64,000 bases of DNA. Source: Hyphomicrobiales bacterium (GTDB taxonomy: Bacteria; Pseudomonadota; Alphaproteobacteria; Rhizobiales; Rhizobiaceae). The translations under genes and the position numbers were made by a program. The notes below the pieces were generated by a model. That model worked only from the letters and a program-made list of their open reading frames with translations, was not told the DNA's origin and did no database searches. How positions within the stretch are numbered: position 1 is the first letter of the stretch; each line of letters begins with the position of its first letter. The stretch covers positions 174,664 through 238,663 of the forward strand of contig UEGQ01000013.1 in NCBI GenBank assembly GCA_900466005.1. The letters are read 5' to 3'. Of this stretch, positions 47,372-56,275 are shown one piece after another.

Positions 47372-47475
47372 GTCAAGTTTCCTGTTTCGATCTGATCCTC
47401 GCGCACGCCGGCGCGGACAGCCGATTCTTTCCAATCGCGGGTAAAAAGCAACTGAAGTTCGGCCAAAGTATGGAG

Positions 47476-47513
47476 AAAAGACTGAAGGCGGCCCCCTCGC
47501 GGGAGCCGCCTTC
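47476..47513 (-). terminator. Hairpin terminator/attenuator between pal and cpoB
   Basis: On the minus strand, stem gaaggcggc / gccgccttc with a 12-base loop, followed by agtctttt, 25 bases after the pal stop. Confidence 0.65.
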
Positions 47514-47537
47514 GATAATCGGTCGGAACGTTTGTTC

Positions 47538-48074
47538 TCAGAGGCCGGCGCCGCCGCCGAGCACGGTGACCGCGCGGCGGTTCTGCGACCAGCAGGAGAT
47601 GTCGTCGCAGACGGCGACCGGACGTTCCTTGCCGTAGGAAATGGTCTTCATGCGGTTCGCCGGAACGCCGCGCGAAGCGAGGTAGTCGCGGGTCGTGGCG
47701 GCACGGCGGGCGCCGAGTGCCAGGTTGTATTCGCGGGTGCCGCGTTCGTCGGCATGACCTTCGATGGTGATCGCGTACTGCGGATACTTCATCAGCCACT
47801 GGGCCTGGCGGTCGAGCGTCTGCTGGGCGTCGGCACGGATCGACGAGCTATCGGTATCGAAGAAGATGCGGTCGCCGACGTTCACGGTGAAGTCCTGCTG
47901 CGAACCCGGGGTGCCCGCACCACCGGCGCCGAGGCCGAGCTCGGAGGCGCTGTTCGGAAGGTTCTTCTTCGAGGCGCAGCCGGCGAGGGCAAGCGTGAGG
48001 GCCAGCGCGACGATGGCGGGGTTGCTCGCGAGTTTCTGCATGCGGCTCGTGGCCGGAACGTAAGTGCGGCTCAT
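47538..48074 (-). CDS. pal: Peptidoglycan-associated lipoprotein Pal
   Basis: A 178-aa outer-membrane lipoprotein: signal with lipobox LAGC, acylated cysteine C33, then a linker and the OmpA-like peptidoglycan-binding domain with IFFDTDSSSIRADAQQTLDR, ITIEGHADERGTREYNLALG and ARRAATTRDYLASRGVP. Pal links the outer membrane to the cell wall and to TolB. Two cysteines near the C-terminus (VCDDISCWSQNRRAV) are a common alphaproteobacterial feature. The start used gives the extended N-terminus usual in rhizobia; M12 is the alternative. Confidence 0.95.
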   Translation of the reverse strand: MSRTYVPATSRMQKLASNPAIVALALTLALAGCASKKNLPNSASELGLGAGGAGTPGSQQDFTVNVGDRIFFDTDSSSIRADAQQTLDRQAQWLMKYPQYAITIEGHADERGTREYNLALGARRAATTRDYLASRGVPANRMKTISYGKERPVAVCDDISCWSQNRRAVTVLGGGAGL

Positions 48075-48208
48075 CGCCGGTCTCTCCTTGAATATCTTCG
48101 GTTAGGGTTGCCGGACTCTAACCGTTCTAGGTTAACCGGCATCGAACGAACATGGTTAACGGTGTTCTAAAACGCCGCTCAAAAGCGCTGATTTGCAGCA
48201 CTTTGCGG

Positions 48209-48233
48209 CAAGAAAGAGGCGCAATTGCGCCTC
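48209..48233 (-). terminator. Rho-independent terminator overlapping the tolB stop
   Basis: The perfect palindrome gaggcgcaattgcgcctc reads on the minus strand into tttcttg and overlaps the final bases of tolB. It separates tolQRAB from pal-cpoB. Confidence 0.7.
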
Positions 48234-49539
48234 ATTCGAGGAGAGGCGACCAGGCCGGGTCCGAGGCGTAGGACGGCGTCTGGATCATCTGCTCGTTGTA
48301 GCCGGTGAGGTCGATCGAGTAGAGCTGCGGTCCACCGGCGCCTGCGGCCTGGCGGAAGAACATGATGACGCGGCCGTTCGGCGCCCAGGTCGGGCCCTCG
48401 TTGTGGAAGCCGGTGGTCAGGATGCGCTCGCCGGAACCGTCGGGCTTCATGACGCCGATCGAGAACTTGCCGCCCGACTGCTTGGTGAAGGCGATCAGGT
48501 CGCCGCGCGGCGACCAGACCGGCGTCGAATAGGAGCCGTCGCCGAAGGAGATGCGGGTCTGGCCGGAGCCGTCGGCGCCCATGACGTAGAGCTGCTGGCG
48601 TCCGCCGCGGTCGCTTTCGAAGACGATCCGCCCGCCGTCCGGGGAATAGGAAGGCGAGGTGTCGATCGCCGCGGTGTTGGTGAGCCGCGTCGTCGTGCGC
48701 GAGCGCAGGTCCATCGTATAGATGTTGGCGTTGCCGTCCTGCTGCAGGCTCATGATGACCCGCTGGCCGTCGGGCGAGAAGCGCGGGCTGAAGGTCATGC
48801 CGGGGAAGTTGCCGACCACTTCGCGCTGCCCGGTCTCGAGCTGCAGGAGGTAGACGCGCGGCTGCTGGCCTTCGAAGGACATGTAGGTCACTTCCTGGCG
48901 GCTCGGCGAGAAGCGCGGCGTCAGCACGATGTCCTTGGTGTTGGTCAGCATGCGGACATTGGCGCCGTCCTGGTCCATGATCGCGAGCTGGCGCTTGCGG
49001 TCGGCCTTGGTGCCGCTTTCGGAAACGAAGACGACGCGGGTGTCGAAATAGCCCTTCTCGCCGGTGATGCGCTCATAGATCGCGTCGGCGATGATATGGG
49101 CGACGCGGCGCCAGTTTTCCGGCTGGGTGAAGAACTGCTGGCCGGTCATCTGCTGTCCGGCGAAGGTGTCCCAGAGGCGGAACTCGGCGCGCAGCCGGCC
49201 GTCTCCTTCCTTGCTGATCCGGCCGACGACGAGGGCCTGGGCGTTGACGACCTTCCAGTCCTCGAAGCGTGGCGCCTGGTCGGGGTTCGAGACCTTCTCG
49301 ATGAAGGCCTGGCGGTTGACCGGGGCGAAGAGCCCCGAGCGTTTCAGGTCCGCCTCGATCACCTGGGATATCCGGGCGCCGATATCGTCACCCGACACGA
49401 AGTCGGTGACGGCGATCGGCAGGGGTTCGACATTGCCCTTGTTGATGTTGATCTCGACGAGCGCGTTCGCCGGCGTCGCGAAGGCGCCGGCGAGGCCGAC
49501 GATCACCGCCAGATATCGAAGAAGATTGAGCTTCATCAT
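48232..49539 (-). CDS. tolB: Tol-Pal system translocation protein TolB
   Basis: A 435-aa periplasmic protein with a signal peptide ([20 protein letters not shown], cleavage near ANA), an N-terminal alpha/beta domain ([20 protein letters not shown]) and a six-bladed beta-propeller from about residue 170, its blades visible as [52 protein letters not shown] and [14 protein letters not shown]. TolB shuttles between TolA and Pal. It is 21 bp after tolA. Confidence 0.96.
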   Translation of the reverse strand: MMKLNLLRYLAVIVGLAGAFATPANALVEININKGNVEPLPIAVTDFVSGDDIGARISQVIEADLKRSGLFAPVNRQAFIEKVSNPDQAPRFEDWKVVNAQALVVGRISKEGDGRLRAEFRLWDTFAGQQMTGQQFFTQPENWRRVAHIIADAIYERITGEKGYFDTRVVFVSESGTKADRKRQLAIMDQDGANVRMLTNTKDIVLTPRFSPSRQEVTYMSFEGQQPRVYLLQLETGQREVVGNFPGMTFSPRFSPDGQRVIMSLQQDGNANIYTMDLRSRTTTRLTNTAAIDTSPSYSPDGGRIVFESDRGGRQQLYVMGADGSGQTRISFGDGSYSTPVWSPRGDLIAFTKQSGGKFSIGVMKPDGSGERILTTGFHNEGPTWAPNGRVIMFFRQAAGAGGPQLYSIDLTGYNEQMIQTPSYASDPAWSPLLE

Positions 49540-49560
49540 TCGTTTCAGGCCTTTAGCTTT

Positions 49561-50667
49561 TTACATCATTTCGCTGGGGTCGAAGTTCACGATGACCTCC
49601 GACCATGCGTCGTATTTGTCGCGCGGAAGATTGGTGAAGGGGGCCGAGCGCAGGACCGCACGCCGTGCGCTCGCCATCATGACCTGCTGCGTGGAGGCCT
49701 CGCCGCCGCTGGCGGTAACCTCCGGGTCTCCGATCAGGTTGCCGGATTCATCAAGCCGGAAGCGGACCTGGATGACCATGCCTTCCATTCCGGCAAGGCC
49801 GGGAATGAACGACCAGTTGTTCTGGATCACGCCCTTCAGCGCGTCCATCTCGCTCTGGCTGAGCTTGGAGCCGCCGGTGGTCTTCTTGCCGCCGAACGCC
49901 GCCTTGTCCTGGGAGGCCTTGGCGCCGCCCGCCGTCGGATCGTTCTTGTTCAAGAGAGCCGCGATCTCGTCGGCGTTGAAATCGCTTTCCTTGGACGACT
50001 TGGATTTGGCCGACTCCTGGTACTTGTCGGCCTTCTTCTTGTCGGGGCTCTTGGCCGTCTGGGTTTCCGCCGGCTTGCTCTCGGCCGGCTTCTCGGCAGG
50101 CTTCGGCTTTTCCGGCTTCGGCTTGGCTGCGGGCAGCGGAACGCTTTCGGGCAGCGGGATCTCCTCGGCCGCCGTTTCCTCGGGCTTGGCTTCCGGCTTC
50201 GCCTCGGGTGCCGGCTCGGGCTTCGTCTCGCTCGGCGGCTCGGCCTTGGCGACTTCGGTCGAAGGATTGGTCGCCGTGTCTTCCTTGATGATATCCTGGA
50301 TGTCGTTGGTCACGTCGTCCTGCTTCGGCTGGACCTTCTCGACCTTTTCCGGCGCGGCGGAGGATTCGGCGCTGTTCGGCTTGGCGTTCGGGGTCGGTAC
50401 CGATTTCAGGTCGACCTTGTTGTCGCCGAGGTTCTCGGCGTTCTCGACCGAGGTCGGCTTCTGAGTCGGCACTGGAGCGGACTTCTCGGCGACCGGAGCC
50501 TTCTTGTCGCCCTGCTGGATCTGCGTGATCTCCTCGATCGGCACGATATCGACCGGCAGCGCCTCGACGTCGGCGACGTCGAAGGATGCGGGCGCGCTGA
50601 TGGTGACCAGCGCCATGACGAGCGCCAGCACATGCAGGACGGCCGATGTGATGAGACTGCCTTTCAT
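49561..50667 (-). CDS. tolA: Tol-Pal system protein TolA
   Basis: A 368-aa protein with one N-terminal membrane helix (MKGSLITSAVLHVLALVMAL), a long Lys/Glu/Pro/Ala-rich periplasmic segment (about residues 50-270, for example KPKPEKPKPAEKPAESKPAE), and a TonB-like C-terminal domain (QNNWSFIPGLAGMEGMVIQV followed by RFRLDESGNLIGDPEV). TolA transmits the proton-motive force energy from TolQR to TolB-Pal. The alignment of the repetitive part is loose but length and order fit. Confidence 0.93.
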   Translation of the reverse strand: MKGSLITSAVLHVLALVMALVTISAPASFDVADVEALPVDIVPIEEITQIQQGDKKAPVAEKSAPVPTQKPTSVENAENLGDNKVDLKSVPTPNAKPNSAESSAAPEKVEKVQPKQDDVTNDIQDIIKEDTATNPSTEVAKAEPPSETKPEPAPEAKPEAKPEETAAEEIPLPESVPLPAAKPKPEKPKPAEKPAESKPAETQTAKSPDKKKADKYQESAKSKSSKESDFNADEIAALLNKNDPTAGGAKASQDKAAFGGKKTTGGSKLSQSEMDALKGVIQNNWSFIPGLAGMEGMVIQVRFRLDESGNLIGDPEVTASGGEASTQQVMMASARRAVLRSAPFTNLPRDKYDAWSEVIVNFDPSEMM

Positions 50668-50676
50668 AGCGTCCGA

Positions 50677-51135
50677 TCACTTTTCCTGTTCTTGCAGCGT
50701 CACGAGGCCGATGTTCTTGTAACCGGCCGCGGAAATGCGGGCCATCACCTTCATCACGGTACCGTAGGCGGCGGTGGTGTCGCCGCGCACGTAGATGCGC
50801 TCGTTGTAGCCGGTGGTGGCGATTGCCTGCAGCTTGGCGACGACCTCGTCGATGGCGATCGGGGTTTCCTGCAGGAAGACCTCTCCGGCCGGATTGACCG
50901 AGATGGTGATCGGCTGGGTATCGGCGTTCATCGCCTTCGCCTGCGTTTCCGGCAGGTCGATCGGCACGCCGACCGTCATCATCGGCGCGGCCACCATGAA
51001 GATGATCAGCAGCACGAGCATGACGTCGACGAGCGGCGTCACGTTGATCTCGCTCATCGGCTTCTTCTTGCCGCCGCCACGACGCGAGCCGCGGCGACCG
51101 CCGCCACCGCCATTCGATCCAACAGACATAGCCAT
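50677..51135 (-). CDS. tolR: Tol-Pal system protein TolR
   Basis: A 152-aa ExbD/TolR protein. A glycine/arginine-rich cytoplasmic start is followed by MSEINVTPLVDVMLVLLIIF, with the proton-carrying aspartate D37 at the head of the single membrane helix, and a periplasmic domain (GVPIDLPETQAKAMNADTQP). It forms the stator with TolQ. Spacing to tolQ is 26 bp and to tolA 9 bp. Confidence 0.96.
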   Translation of the reverse strand: MAMSVGSNGGGGGRRGSRRGGGKKKPMSEINVTPLVDVMLVLLIIFMVAAPMMTVGVPIDLPETQAKAMNADTQPITISVNPAGEVFLQETPIAIDEVVAKLQAIATTGYNERIYVRGDTTAAYGTVMKVMARISAAGYKNIGLVTLQEQEK

Positions 51136-51161
51136 CGATCAGTCTCCGTAACCGGCCGCCC

Positions 51162-51881
51162 TTACTGGGCGGCCTGACGCGGTTGCAGCTTCTCGTCGAT
51201 CTGGCGCGAGAGGATGGCCGAGAATTCGTCGGCGAAGCCTTCCATGCGGGCCGTCAGCTTGCCGGCATCGCCGGAGAAGCGGTTGTAGGCGATAACCGCG
51301 GGAATAGCGGCGACGAGGCCGATCGCGGTCGCGAGCAGCGCTTCGGCGATACCCGGGGCGACGACGGCGAGGTTGGTCGATTTCGATCCGGCGATCGCCT
51401 GGAACGAGGTCATGATGCCGACCACGGTGCCGAAGAGGCCGACGAAGGGCGCGGCCGACCCGATGGTGGCGAGCGAACCGAGGCGTGCTTCCAGCTGCTC
51501 GGATTCCCGCGCAAGCGTCACATCCATGGCGCGGTCGATACGCATCTGCAGGCCGATCGGCGAACGCGCGCCGCGCTCGAAGCTCTTCTTCCACTCCCGC
51601 ATGGCGGCGACGAAGATCGCGCCGAGGCCGGTATTGTTGCGTTCGGCAAGGGTCCGGTAGAGCTCCTCGAGCGACTGGCCCGACCAGAACACCTGTTCGA
51701 ACTGGTCGAATTGCCGCCGCGCCCTCGTGTAGCTCATCGTCTTGTCGATGACGATCGCCCAGGTCCAGACCGAGGCCGAAAGCAGCCCCAGCATGACCAG
51801 TTTCACCACGAAGCCCGCCTGTATGAACAGACTCCAGAGGCTCACGTCCTGCGTCGCTGCCGCCAAATCAACTGCTTCCAT
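51162..51881 (-). CDS. tolQ: Tol-Pal system protein TolQ
   Basis: A 239-aa proton-channel subunit with three membrane helices; the second and third contain GSLATIGSAAPFVGLFGTVV followed by GIMTSFQAI, and PGIAEALLATAIGLVAAIPA. The ATG at 51881 (MEAVDLAAATQDVSLWSLF) was preferred to an upstream TTG. It is the first gene of the tolQRAB unit; ybgC lies 195 bp upstream rather than directly adjacent. Confidence 0.96.
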   Translation of the reverse strand: MEAVDLAAATQDVSLWSLFIQAGFVVKLVMLGLLSASVWTWAIVIDKTMSYTRARRQFDQFEQVFWSGQSLEELYRTLAERNNTGLGAIFVAAMREWKKSFERGARSPIGLQMRIDRAMDVTLARESEQLEARLGSLATIGSAAPFVGLFGTVVGIMTSFQAIAGSKSTNLAVVAPGIAEALLATAIGLVAAIPAVIAYNRFSGDAGKLTARMEGFADEFSAILSRQIDEKLQPRQAAQ

Positions 51882-52075
51882 CGCTTTGTAATCCCCGAAA
51901 TCCAAACGCCCGGCACGAGACCGGGCGGTTCAAGATTGCTTGCCTATCAAGGAGTCCGGTCGCCATCCGCTTCAAGCTCCCAGAACGCCTTGTTGCGTTC
52001 AATTTTGGTCAAACGAAGGCGTGCATCGCACAAATTTGCATGCTGCCAGTAAGCATCGATATGGTTAAAACATCG

Positions 52076-52537
52076 TTAGCGCGGCACTTGTGCGCTCGAC
52101 GTGAGGAACTGTGCTGCCAGCCCCTCCGGCAGGCGGCGCGGGCGCCCGAGCCGGTTGACGACGGCGATCGTCACCTTTGCCGCGATCAGCAGCTGCTCGC
52201 CGCGGCGGATCTCCTGGTCCAGCACCATCTTCGCGCCGCCCGCCTTCACCGTCGTCGTCAAAATCTCCAGCACGTCGTCCATGCGCGCCGGGCTCTTGAA
52301 GTCGATTTCCATCCGGTGGACCACGAAAACGAGGCCTTCGTCATCGATCCCCAGAAGGGCGCTTTGCTCGACGCCGAGGCAGCGCAGATAGTCGGTACGG
52401 CCGCGCTCCAGGAAGTGCAGGTAGCGGGCGTGATAGATCAGCCCGGAGAAATCCGTGTCTTCATAGTAGACCCGCTGGAGCAGGCGATGGCCTGTTTCGA
52501 CGAGTTCGCCGCATATGGAAATCGCTTTGTTCGTCAA
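52076..52537 (-). CDS. ybgC: YbgC acyl-CoA thioesterase
   Basis: A hotdog-fold thioesterase of the YbgC/4-hydroxybenzoyl-CoA thioesterase family: HRLLQRVYYEDTDFSGLIYH followed by ARYLHFLERGRTDYLRCLGV holds the catalytic aspartate (YEDTD), and RMEIDFKSPARMDDVLEI the second conserved strand. YbgC is the usual first gene of tol-pal clusters and acts on acyl-CoA/acyl-ACP in phospholipid metabolism. I place the start at a TTG (LTNKAISICGELVETGHRL, 153 aa) because aaaggga is well spaced before it; an upstream GTG at 52609 would add 24 basic residues without similarity. Confidence 0.9.
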   Translation of the reverse strand: MTNKAISICGELVETGHRLLQRVYYEDTDFSGLIYHARYLHFLERGRTDYLRCLGVEQSALLGIDDEGLVFVVHRMEIDFKSPARMDDVLEILTTTVKAGGAKMVLDQEIRRGEQLLIAAKVTIAVVNRLGRPRRLPEGLAAQFLTSSAQVPR

Positions 52538-52658
52538 CGTTTTATCCCTTTGCACTCTCAATAGTCTGGGTTTTTTGGAGCCCGATCGCCGGCATTGTAG
52601 TTCTGTCACAAATGGGCATTATCAGAATTCGAGCTCAACCGGCACAGGAGTCGATACC

Positions 52659-53879
52659 ATGCGAATAGCAGTGATGGGCGGTGATGGTTTTGTCGGCTGG
52701 CCGACGTCCTTGCATCTTTCCGATGCCGGCCACGACATCCACATCCTCGACAATCTCTCCCGCCGCTGGATCGACACCGAACTCGGCGTCCAGTCGCTGA
52801 CGCCCATGGATTCCATCCAGGAGCGCACCCGCGTCTGGCATGCGGAAACCGGGCGTCGCATCCATTTCCACCTCATCGATCTTGCCCGCGACTACGAGCT
52901 TTTGAAGAACTGGCTCGCCGAATACCGGCCCGACGCCATCATCCATTTCGCCGAGCAGCGGGCGGCGCCTTACTCCATGAAGAGCGACCGCCACAAGAAC
53001 TACACCGTCAACAACAACATCAACGCGACTCACAATCTGCTGAATGCGCTGGTCGAGCTCAACCTCGACGCTCACCTCGTGCATCTCGGCACCATGGGGG
53101 TCTACGGCTATTCGACCGTGGGTGCGGCGATCCCCGAGGGCTATCTCCCGGTCGGTGTCGAGACGACCTCCGGCGAGACGGTCGCCCAGGAGATCCTCTA
53201 CCCCGCCAATCCCGGCTCGATCTACCACATGACCAAGTGCCTGGATCAGCTTCTCTTCCAGTTCTACGCGAAGAACGACGCGCTCAGGATCACCGACCTT
53301 CACCAGGGCATCGTCTGGGGTACGCATACCGAGCAGACCCGCCGCCATCCGCAGCTCGTCAACCGCTTCGATTACGACGGCGACTACGGCACCGTGCTCA
53401 ACCGCTTCCTGATCCAGGCGGCGATCGGCTATCCGCTGACGGTGCACGGCACCGGCGGGCAGACGCGCGCCTTCATCCACATCCAGGATTCGGTTCGCTG
53501 CATCGAGATCGCGCTCAACAATCCGCCGGCGCGCGGATCGCGGGTCGAAATCTTCAACCAGATGACCGAGACGCACCGGGTGCGCGATCTCGCCGAGATG
53601 ATCGCCGGCATGACCGGCTCGGAGATCGCCTGGCTTCCCAATCCCCGCAAGGAAGCGCCGGAAAACGACCTCGTCGTCAGGAACGACAAGTTCCTCGGCC
53701 TCGGGCTCGAGCCGACGACGCTTCAGGGCGGGCTGCTCGATGAGATCGTCGAGGTGGCGAAGAAGTTCGCCTATCGCGTCGACCGTTCGCGGGTTCCGGC
53801 CGTCTCGGCCTGGACGAAGGACATCGCGAAGACGATCAACCGCGATCCCGAAGGCAAGAAGCTGAAGTCCGTCTCATGA
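52659..53879 (+). CDS. sqdB: UDP-sulfoquinovose synthase
   Basis: A 406-aa NAD-dependent SDR-type enzyme that makes UDP-sulfoquinovose from UDP-glucose and sulfite, the first committed step of sulfolipid (SQDG) synthesis. The NAD motif MGGDGFVGWPTSLHL is at the N-terminus; catalytic residues correspond to T145 (HLGTMGVYGYS), Y189 and K193 (SIYHMTKCLDQ). IHFAEQRAAPYSMKS and GIVWGTHTEQT are typical SqdB segments. The ATG follows aggag. It is the first gene of the sqdB-sqdD-sqdC operon and overlaps sqdD by four bases. Confidence 0.96.
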   Translation: MRIAVMGGDGFVGWPTSLHLSDAGHDIHILDNLSRRWIDTELGVQSLTPMDSIQERTRVWHAETGRRIHFHLIDLARDYELLKNWLAEYRPDAIIHFAEQRAAPYSMKSDRHKNYTVNNNINATHNLLNALVELNLDAHLVHLGTMGVYGYSTVGAAIPEGYLPVGVETTSGETVAQEILYPANPGSIYHMTKCLDQLLFQFYAKNDALRITDLHQGIVWGTHTEQTRRHPQLVNRFDYDGDYGTVLNRFLIQAAIGYPLTVHGTGGQTRAFIHIQDSVRCIEIALNNPPARGSRVEIFNQMTETHRVRDLAEMIAGMTGSEIAWLPNPRKEAPENDLVVRNDKFLGLGLEPTTLQGGLLDEIVEVAKKFAYRVDRSRVPAVSAWTKDIAKTINRDPEGKKLKSVS

Positions 53880-54748
53880 TGATGGGCAGCGAAACCCTGC
53901 GGGGCATCCGCTCCGCAACGGCGGCCCGTTCGCGGGAAGCCTATGTCACGCTCGTGACCAATGCCGACTATGCCATGGGGGCTGTGGCGCTCGCCCGCTC
54001 GATCCGCCTCTCCGGCAGCCGCGCCGACATTGTCGTGCTCCACACCGGCGCCGTCGGGGCGGCCGACCTCGCGCCGCTGGAGGCGCTCGACTGCCGGCTG
54101 GTCGAAGTCGAGCACCTGCCGCTCTCCGATGCCTTCAACGAGCGGCATGCCCGCGGGCGGCTGCACGCGGATGCGCCCTTCACCAAGGGGCGCAAGCCCT
54201 CCTTCCACACGCCGCTCGACAATTTCTGCAAGCTCAGGCTCTGGCAGCTCATCGACTACCGCGCCTGCATCTTCATCGATGCCGACGCCATCGTTCTGAA
54301 AAACATCGACCGGCTGTTCGAATATCCGGAATTCTCCGCGGCGCCGAACGTCTACGAAAGCCTTGCGGATTTCCACCGGCTGAATTCCGGCGTTTTCGTC
54401 GCCCGGCCGTCGCTGCTGACCTTCGAGTCGATGCTGCGCAGGCTCGACGAGCCGGACGTCTTCTGGCGGCGCACCGATCAGACCTTCCTCGAAGCGTTCT
54501 TTCCGGACTGGCACGGCCTGCCGGTCTTCATGAACATGCTGCAATACGTCTGGTTCAACCTGCCGGAGCTCTGGGACTGGAAGGCAATTTCGGTCCTCCA
54601 CTACCAGTATGAGAAGCCGTGGGAGGCCGATCATCCGAAGCGTGCCGCGCTCCGGCCGCTGATCGATCTCTGGCACGCCTATCACACCGGCGAGGGCATC
54701 CCCGACCTTGCAGCACTTCCCAATCCCGCGCGGGCGGAGGTCGCATGA
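53876..54748 (+). CDS. sqdD: Glycosyltransferase SqdD (glycogenin-like, GT8)
   Basis: A 290-aa family-8-type glycosyltransferase: AYVTLVTNADYAMGAVALAR opens the fold, DNFCKLRLWQLIDYRACIFI followed by DADAIVLKNIDRLFEYPEFS holds the DxD metal motif, and LNSGVFVARPS is the conserved GT8 segment. In rhizobia and Rhodobacter sqdD encodes a glycogenin-like transferase required for sulfolipid synthesis, presumably transferring sulfoquinovose to diacylglycerol. The start codon overlaps the sqdB stop (ATGA) and its stop overlaps the sqdC start the same way. Three successive ATG/ATG codons leave the start uncertain by one or two residues. Confidence 0.88.
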   Translation: MMMGSETLRGIRSATAARSREAYVTLVTNADYAMGAVALARSIRLSGSRADIVVLHTGAVGAADLAPLEALDCRLVEVEHLPLSDAFNERHARGRLHADAPFTKGRKPSFHTPLDNFCKLRLWQLIDYRACIFIDADAIVLKNIDRLFEYPEFSAAPNVYESLADFHRLNSGVFVARPSLLTFESMLRRLDEPDVFWRRTDQTFLEAFFPDWHGLPVFMNMLQYVWFNLPELWDWKAISVLHYQYEKPWEADHPKRAALRPLIDLWHAYHTGEGIPDLAALPNPARAEVA

Positions 54749-55635
54749 AGGTTCTGGTGTCCGGCGGAACCGGCCTCGTCGGACGCTATGTCGTCGAGGA
54801 ACTCCTTGCCGCCGGATACGCGGTGGTGGTCGCCGGCCGGCAGGCGCCTCCGCCGGGGCATTTCTCGCGTCCGGTCGGGTTCCGGCCGCTCTCCCTCGAT
54901 CCGCAAGCGGATCACGCGGCCGCCTTCGACGATGTCTATCATTTCGTCCACGCCGCCTTCCACCACCTGCCCGGAAAATATCGCGGCGGGGAGGGGAGCG
55001 ATCCGGACGGTTTCCGGCGGCGCAATCTCGACGGCACGGTGGCGCTCTTCGAGGCGGCGAAGAAGGCCGGGCTGCGGCGGTGCATCTTCCTGTCGAGCCG
55101 TGCGGTCTATGACGGCTGCCGTGAGCCGGCGCCGTTCCGGGAGGACATGGTGCTTTCGCCGGAGAGCCTCTACGGCGAGGTCAAGCTCACCGCGGAACGC
55201 GCCTTGTCCGGCCTCTCGGCGCCGGGATTTTCCGGCACGAGTCTCAGGCTCACCGGCGTCTACGGCGATCTCCGGCCGAACAAATGGGACGGCCTCTTCG
55301 CGGACTATCGCGCCGGCCGGCCGGTCGTTGCCCGTGCCGGCACCGAGGTGCACGGCCGCGATGTCGGCCGGGCGGTCGCGCTCGTGCTGCAGGCGGACGC
55401 CGCCAAGGTCGCGGCGCAGTCCTTCAACGTCTCCGACATCGTCGTCGACCGTCGCGACCTCATTTCGCTCTACGGTGCGCTCGTCGGCTGTCCCCATCCG
55501 CTGCCGGAGGTCGCCGATCATGCCGGGATCGGGGAAATGGCGACGGACCGCATCCGGGCGCTCGGCTGGCGACCGGGCGGGCGCACGCTGTTCGAGGCGA
55601 CGATCGGCAGCCTTGCCGGTCAGGACGCCGGCTGA
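54745..55635 (+). CDS. sqdC: SqdC-like NAD-dependent epimerase/reductase
   Basis: A 296-aa SDR-type protein: MKVLVSGGTGLVGRYVVEEL with the glycine-rich NAD motif, CIFLSSRAVYDG, the catalytic-type YGEVK (SLYGEVKLTAERALS), and RLTGVYGDLRPNKWDGLFAD. SqdC is the third gene of the rhizobial sulfolipid operon, with no firmly assigned reaction. The ATG follows cggagg, and overlaps the sqdD stop by four bases. The assignment relies on operon position as much as on sequence. Confidence 0.85.
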   Translation: MKVLVSGGTGLVGRYVVEELLAAGYAVVVAGRQAPPPGHFSRPVGFRPLSLDPQADHAAAFDDVYHFVHAAFHHLPGKYRGGEGSDPDGFRRRNLDGTVALFEAAKKAGLRRCIFLSSRAVYDGCREPAPFREDMVLSPESLYGEVKLTAERALSGLSAPGFSGTSLRLTGVYGDLRPNKWDGLFADYRAGRPVVARAGTEVHGRDVGRAVALVLQADAAKVAAQSFNVSDIVVDRRDLISLYGALVGCPHPLPEVADHAGIGEMATDRIRALGWRPGGRTLFEATIGSLAGQDAG

Positions 55636-55657
55636 GGTTCCGGAGCGGCTTTCGCCG

Positions 55658-56224
55658 TCAGCGCATCAGCTCGGCCTCGGTCCAGACGAAGGCCGCCATG
55701 GCGTCATGCCGCGCCTCGGCATCGTCGCCGACGATGAACTCGTCGAGCTGCGGCGGCTTCACGCTGGTGCCGGCGAGCATGGCATGGACCTGCCCGCGAT
55801 GGTGCGTCTGGTGCTGGAAGAGGTGGCTCAGGATATCGTCGCAGCGGTCGTGCTGCACACGCTCGCCGCGATGGACGGCGACGGTCCGCGCGAGATCGCC
55901 GGCCTTGAGCCGGTCGCAAAAGTCGAGAAGGCGCCGGTCGACGGCCGCCTGCGCTTCCGCGAGCCCCGGCAGGTCATGAAACGGCTCCTCGTCCTCCCAG
56001 GCCTTCGGCCCCAGCGTCCCGCCTTCGAGCGCATCGACATAGAACCAGTCGACGACGAGGATGTGGTTGAGAGTCTTGAGGATCGAGGGAAAGAAGCTGG
56101 TGCGCGCCGCTTCCAGCTCGCCCGGCCGCAGGCGCGCGCAGGCCTCGTGCAGCCGCCAGTTGGCGAGCGCGTTGTTGCGCGCGAGCTTGCGGAAGACACG
56201 GGTGGGATCGGTCAGGTCGTCCAT
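55658..56224 (-). CDS. DinB-family metal-binding four-helix protein
   Basis: A 188-aa protein of the DinB/YfiT-like four-helix-bundle family. The metal-binding histidine triad is visible as KTLNHILVVDWF and HLFQHQTHHRGQVHAML (the HxxxHRG motif). Many DinB-like proteins are thiol-dependent transferases or hydrolases; the reaction here is unknown. It is 22 bp from sqdC in converging orientation and 51 bp after ruvB in the same direction. Confidence 0.88.
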   Translation of the reverse strand: MDDLTDPTRVFRKLARNNALANWRLHEACARLRPGELEAARTSFFPSILKTLNHILVVDWFYVDALEGGTLGPKAWEDEEPFHDLPGLAEAQAAVDRRLLDFCDRLKAGDLARTVAVHRGERVQHDRCDDILSHLFQHQTHHRGQVHAMLAGTSVKPPQLDEFIVGDDAEARHDAMAAFVWTEAELMR

Positions 56225-56275
56225 GGCTGCACTCCCTTCGTCATCGGTCGATGCGCTATCGGGGACGACCGGCCG

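Noticed and set aside
52065..52079. TTAA-N7-TTAG near-match to a CtrA box between tolQ and ybgC
   Set aside because: It overlaps the ybgC stop codon, has one mismatch and is about 185 bp from tolQ; too weak to annotate.
53876..54748. Glycogen-priming glycogenin
   Set aside because: The GT8 fold is right, but the ATGA-coupled position between sqdB and sqdC identifies it as the sulfolipid transferase.
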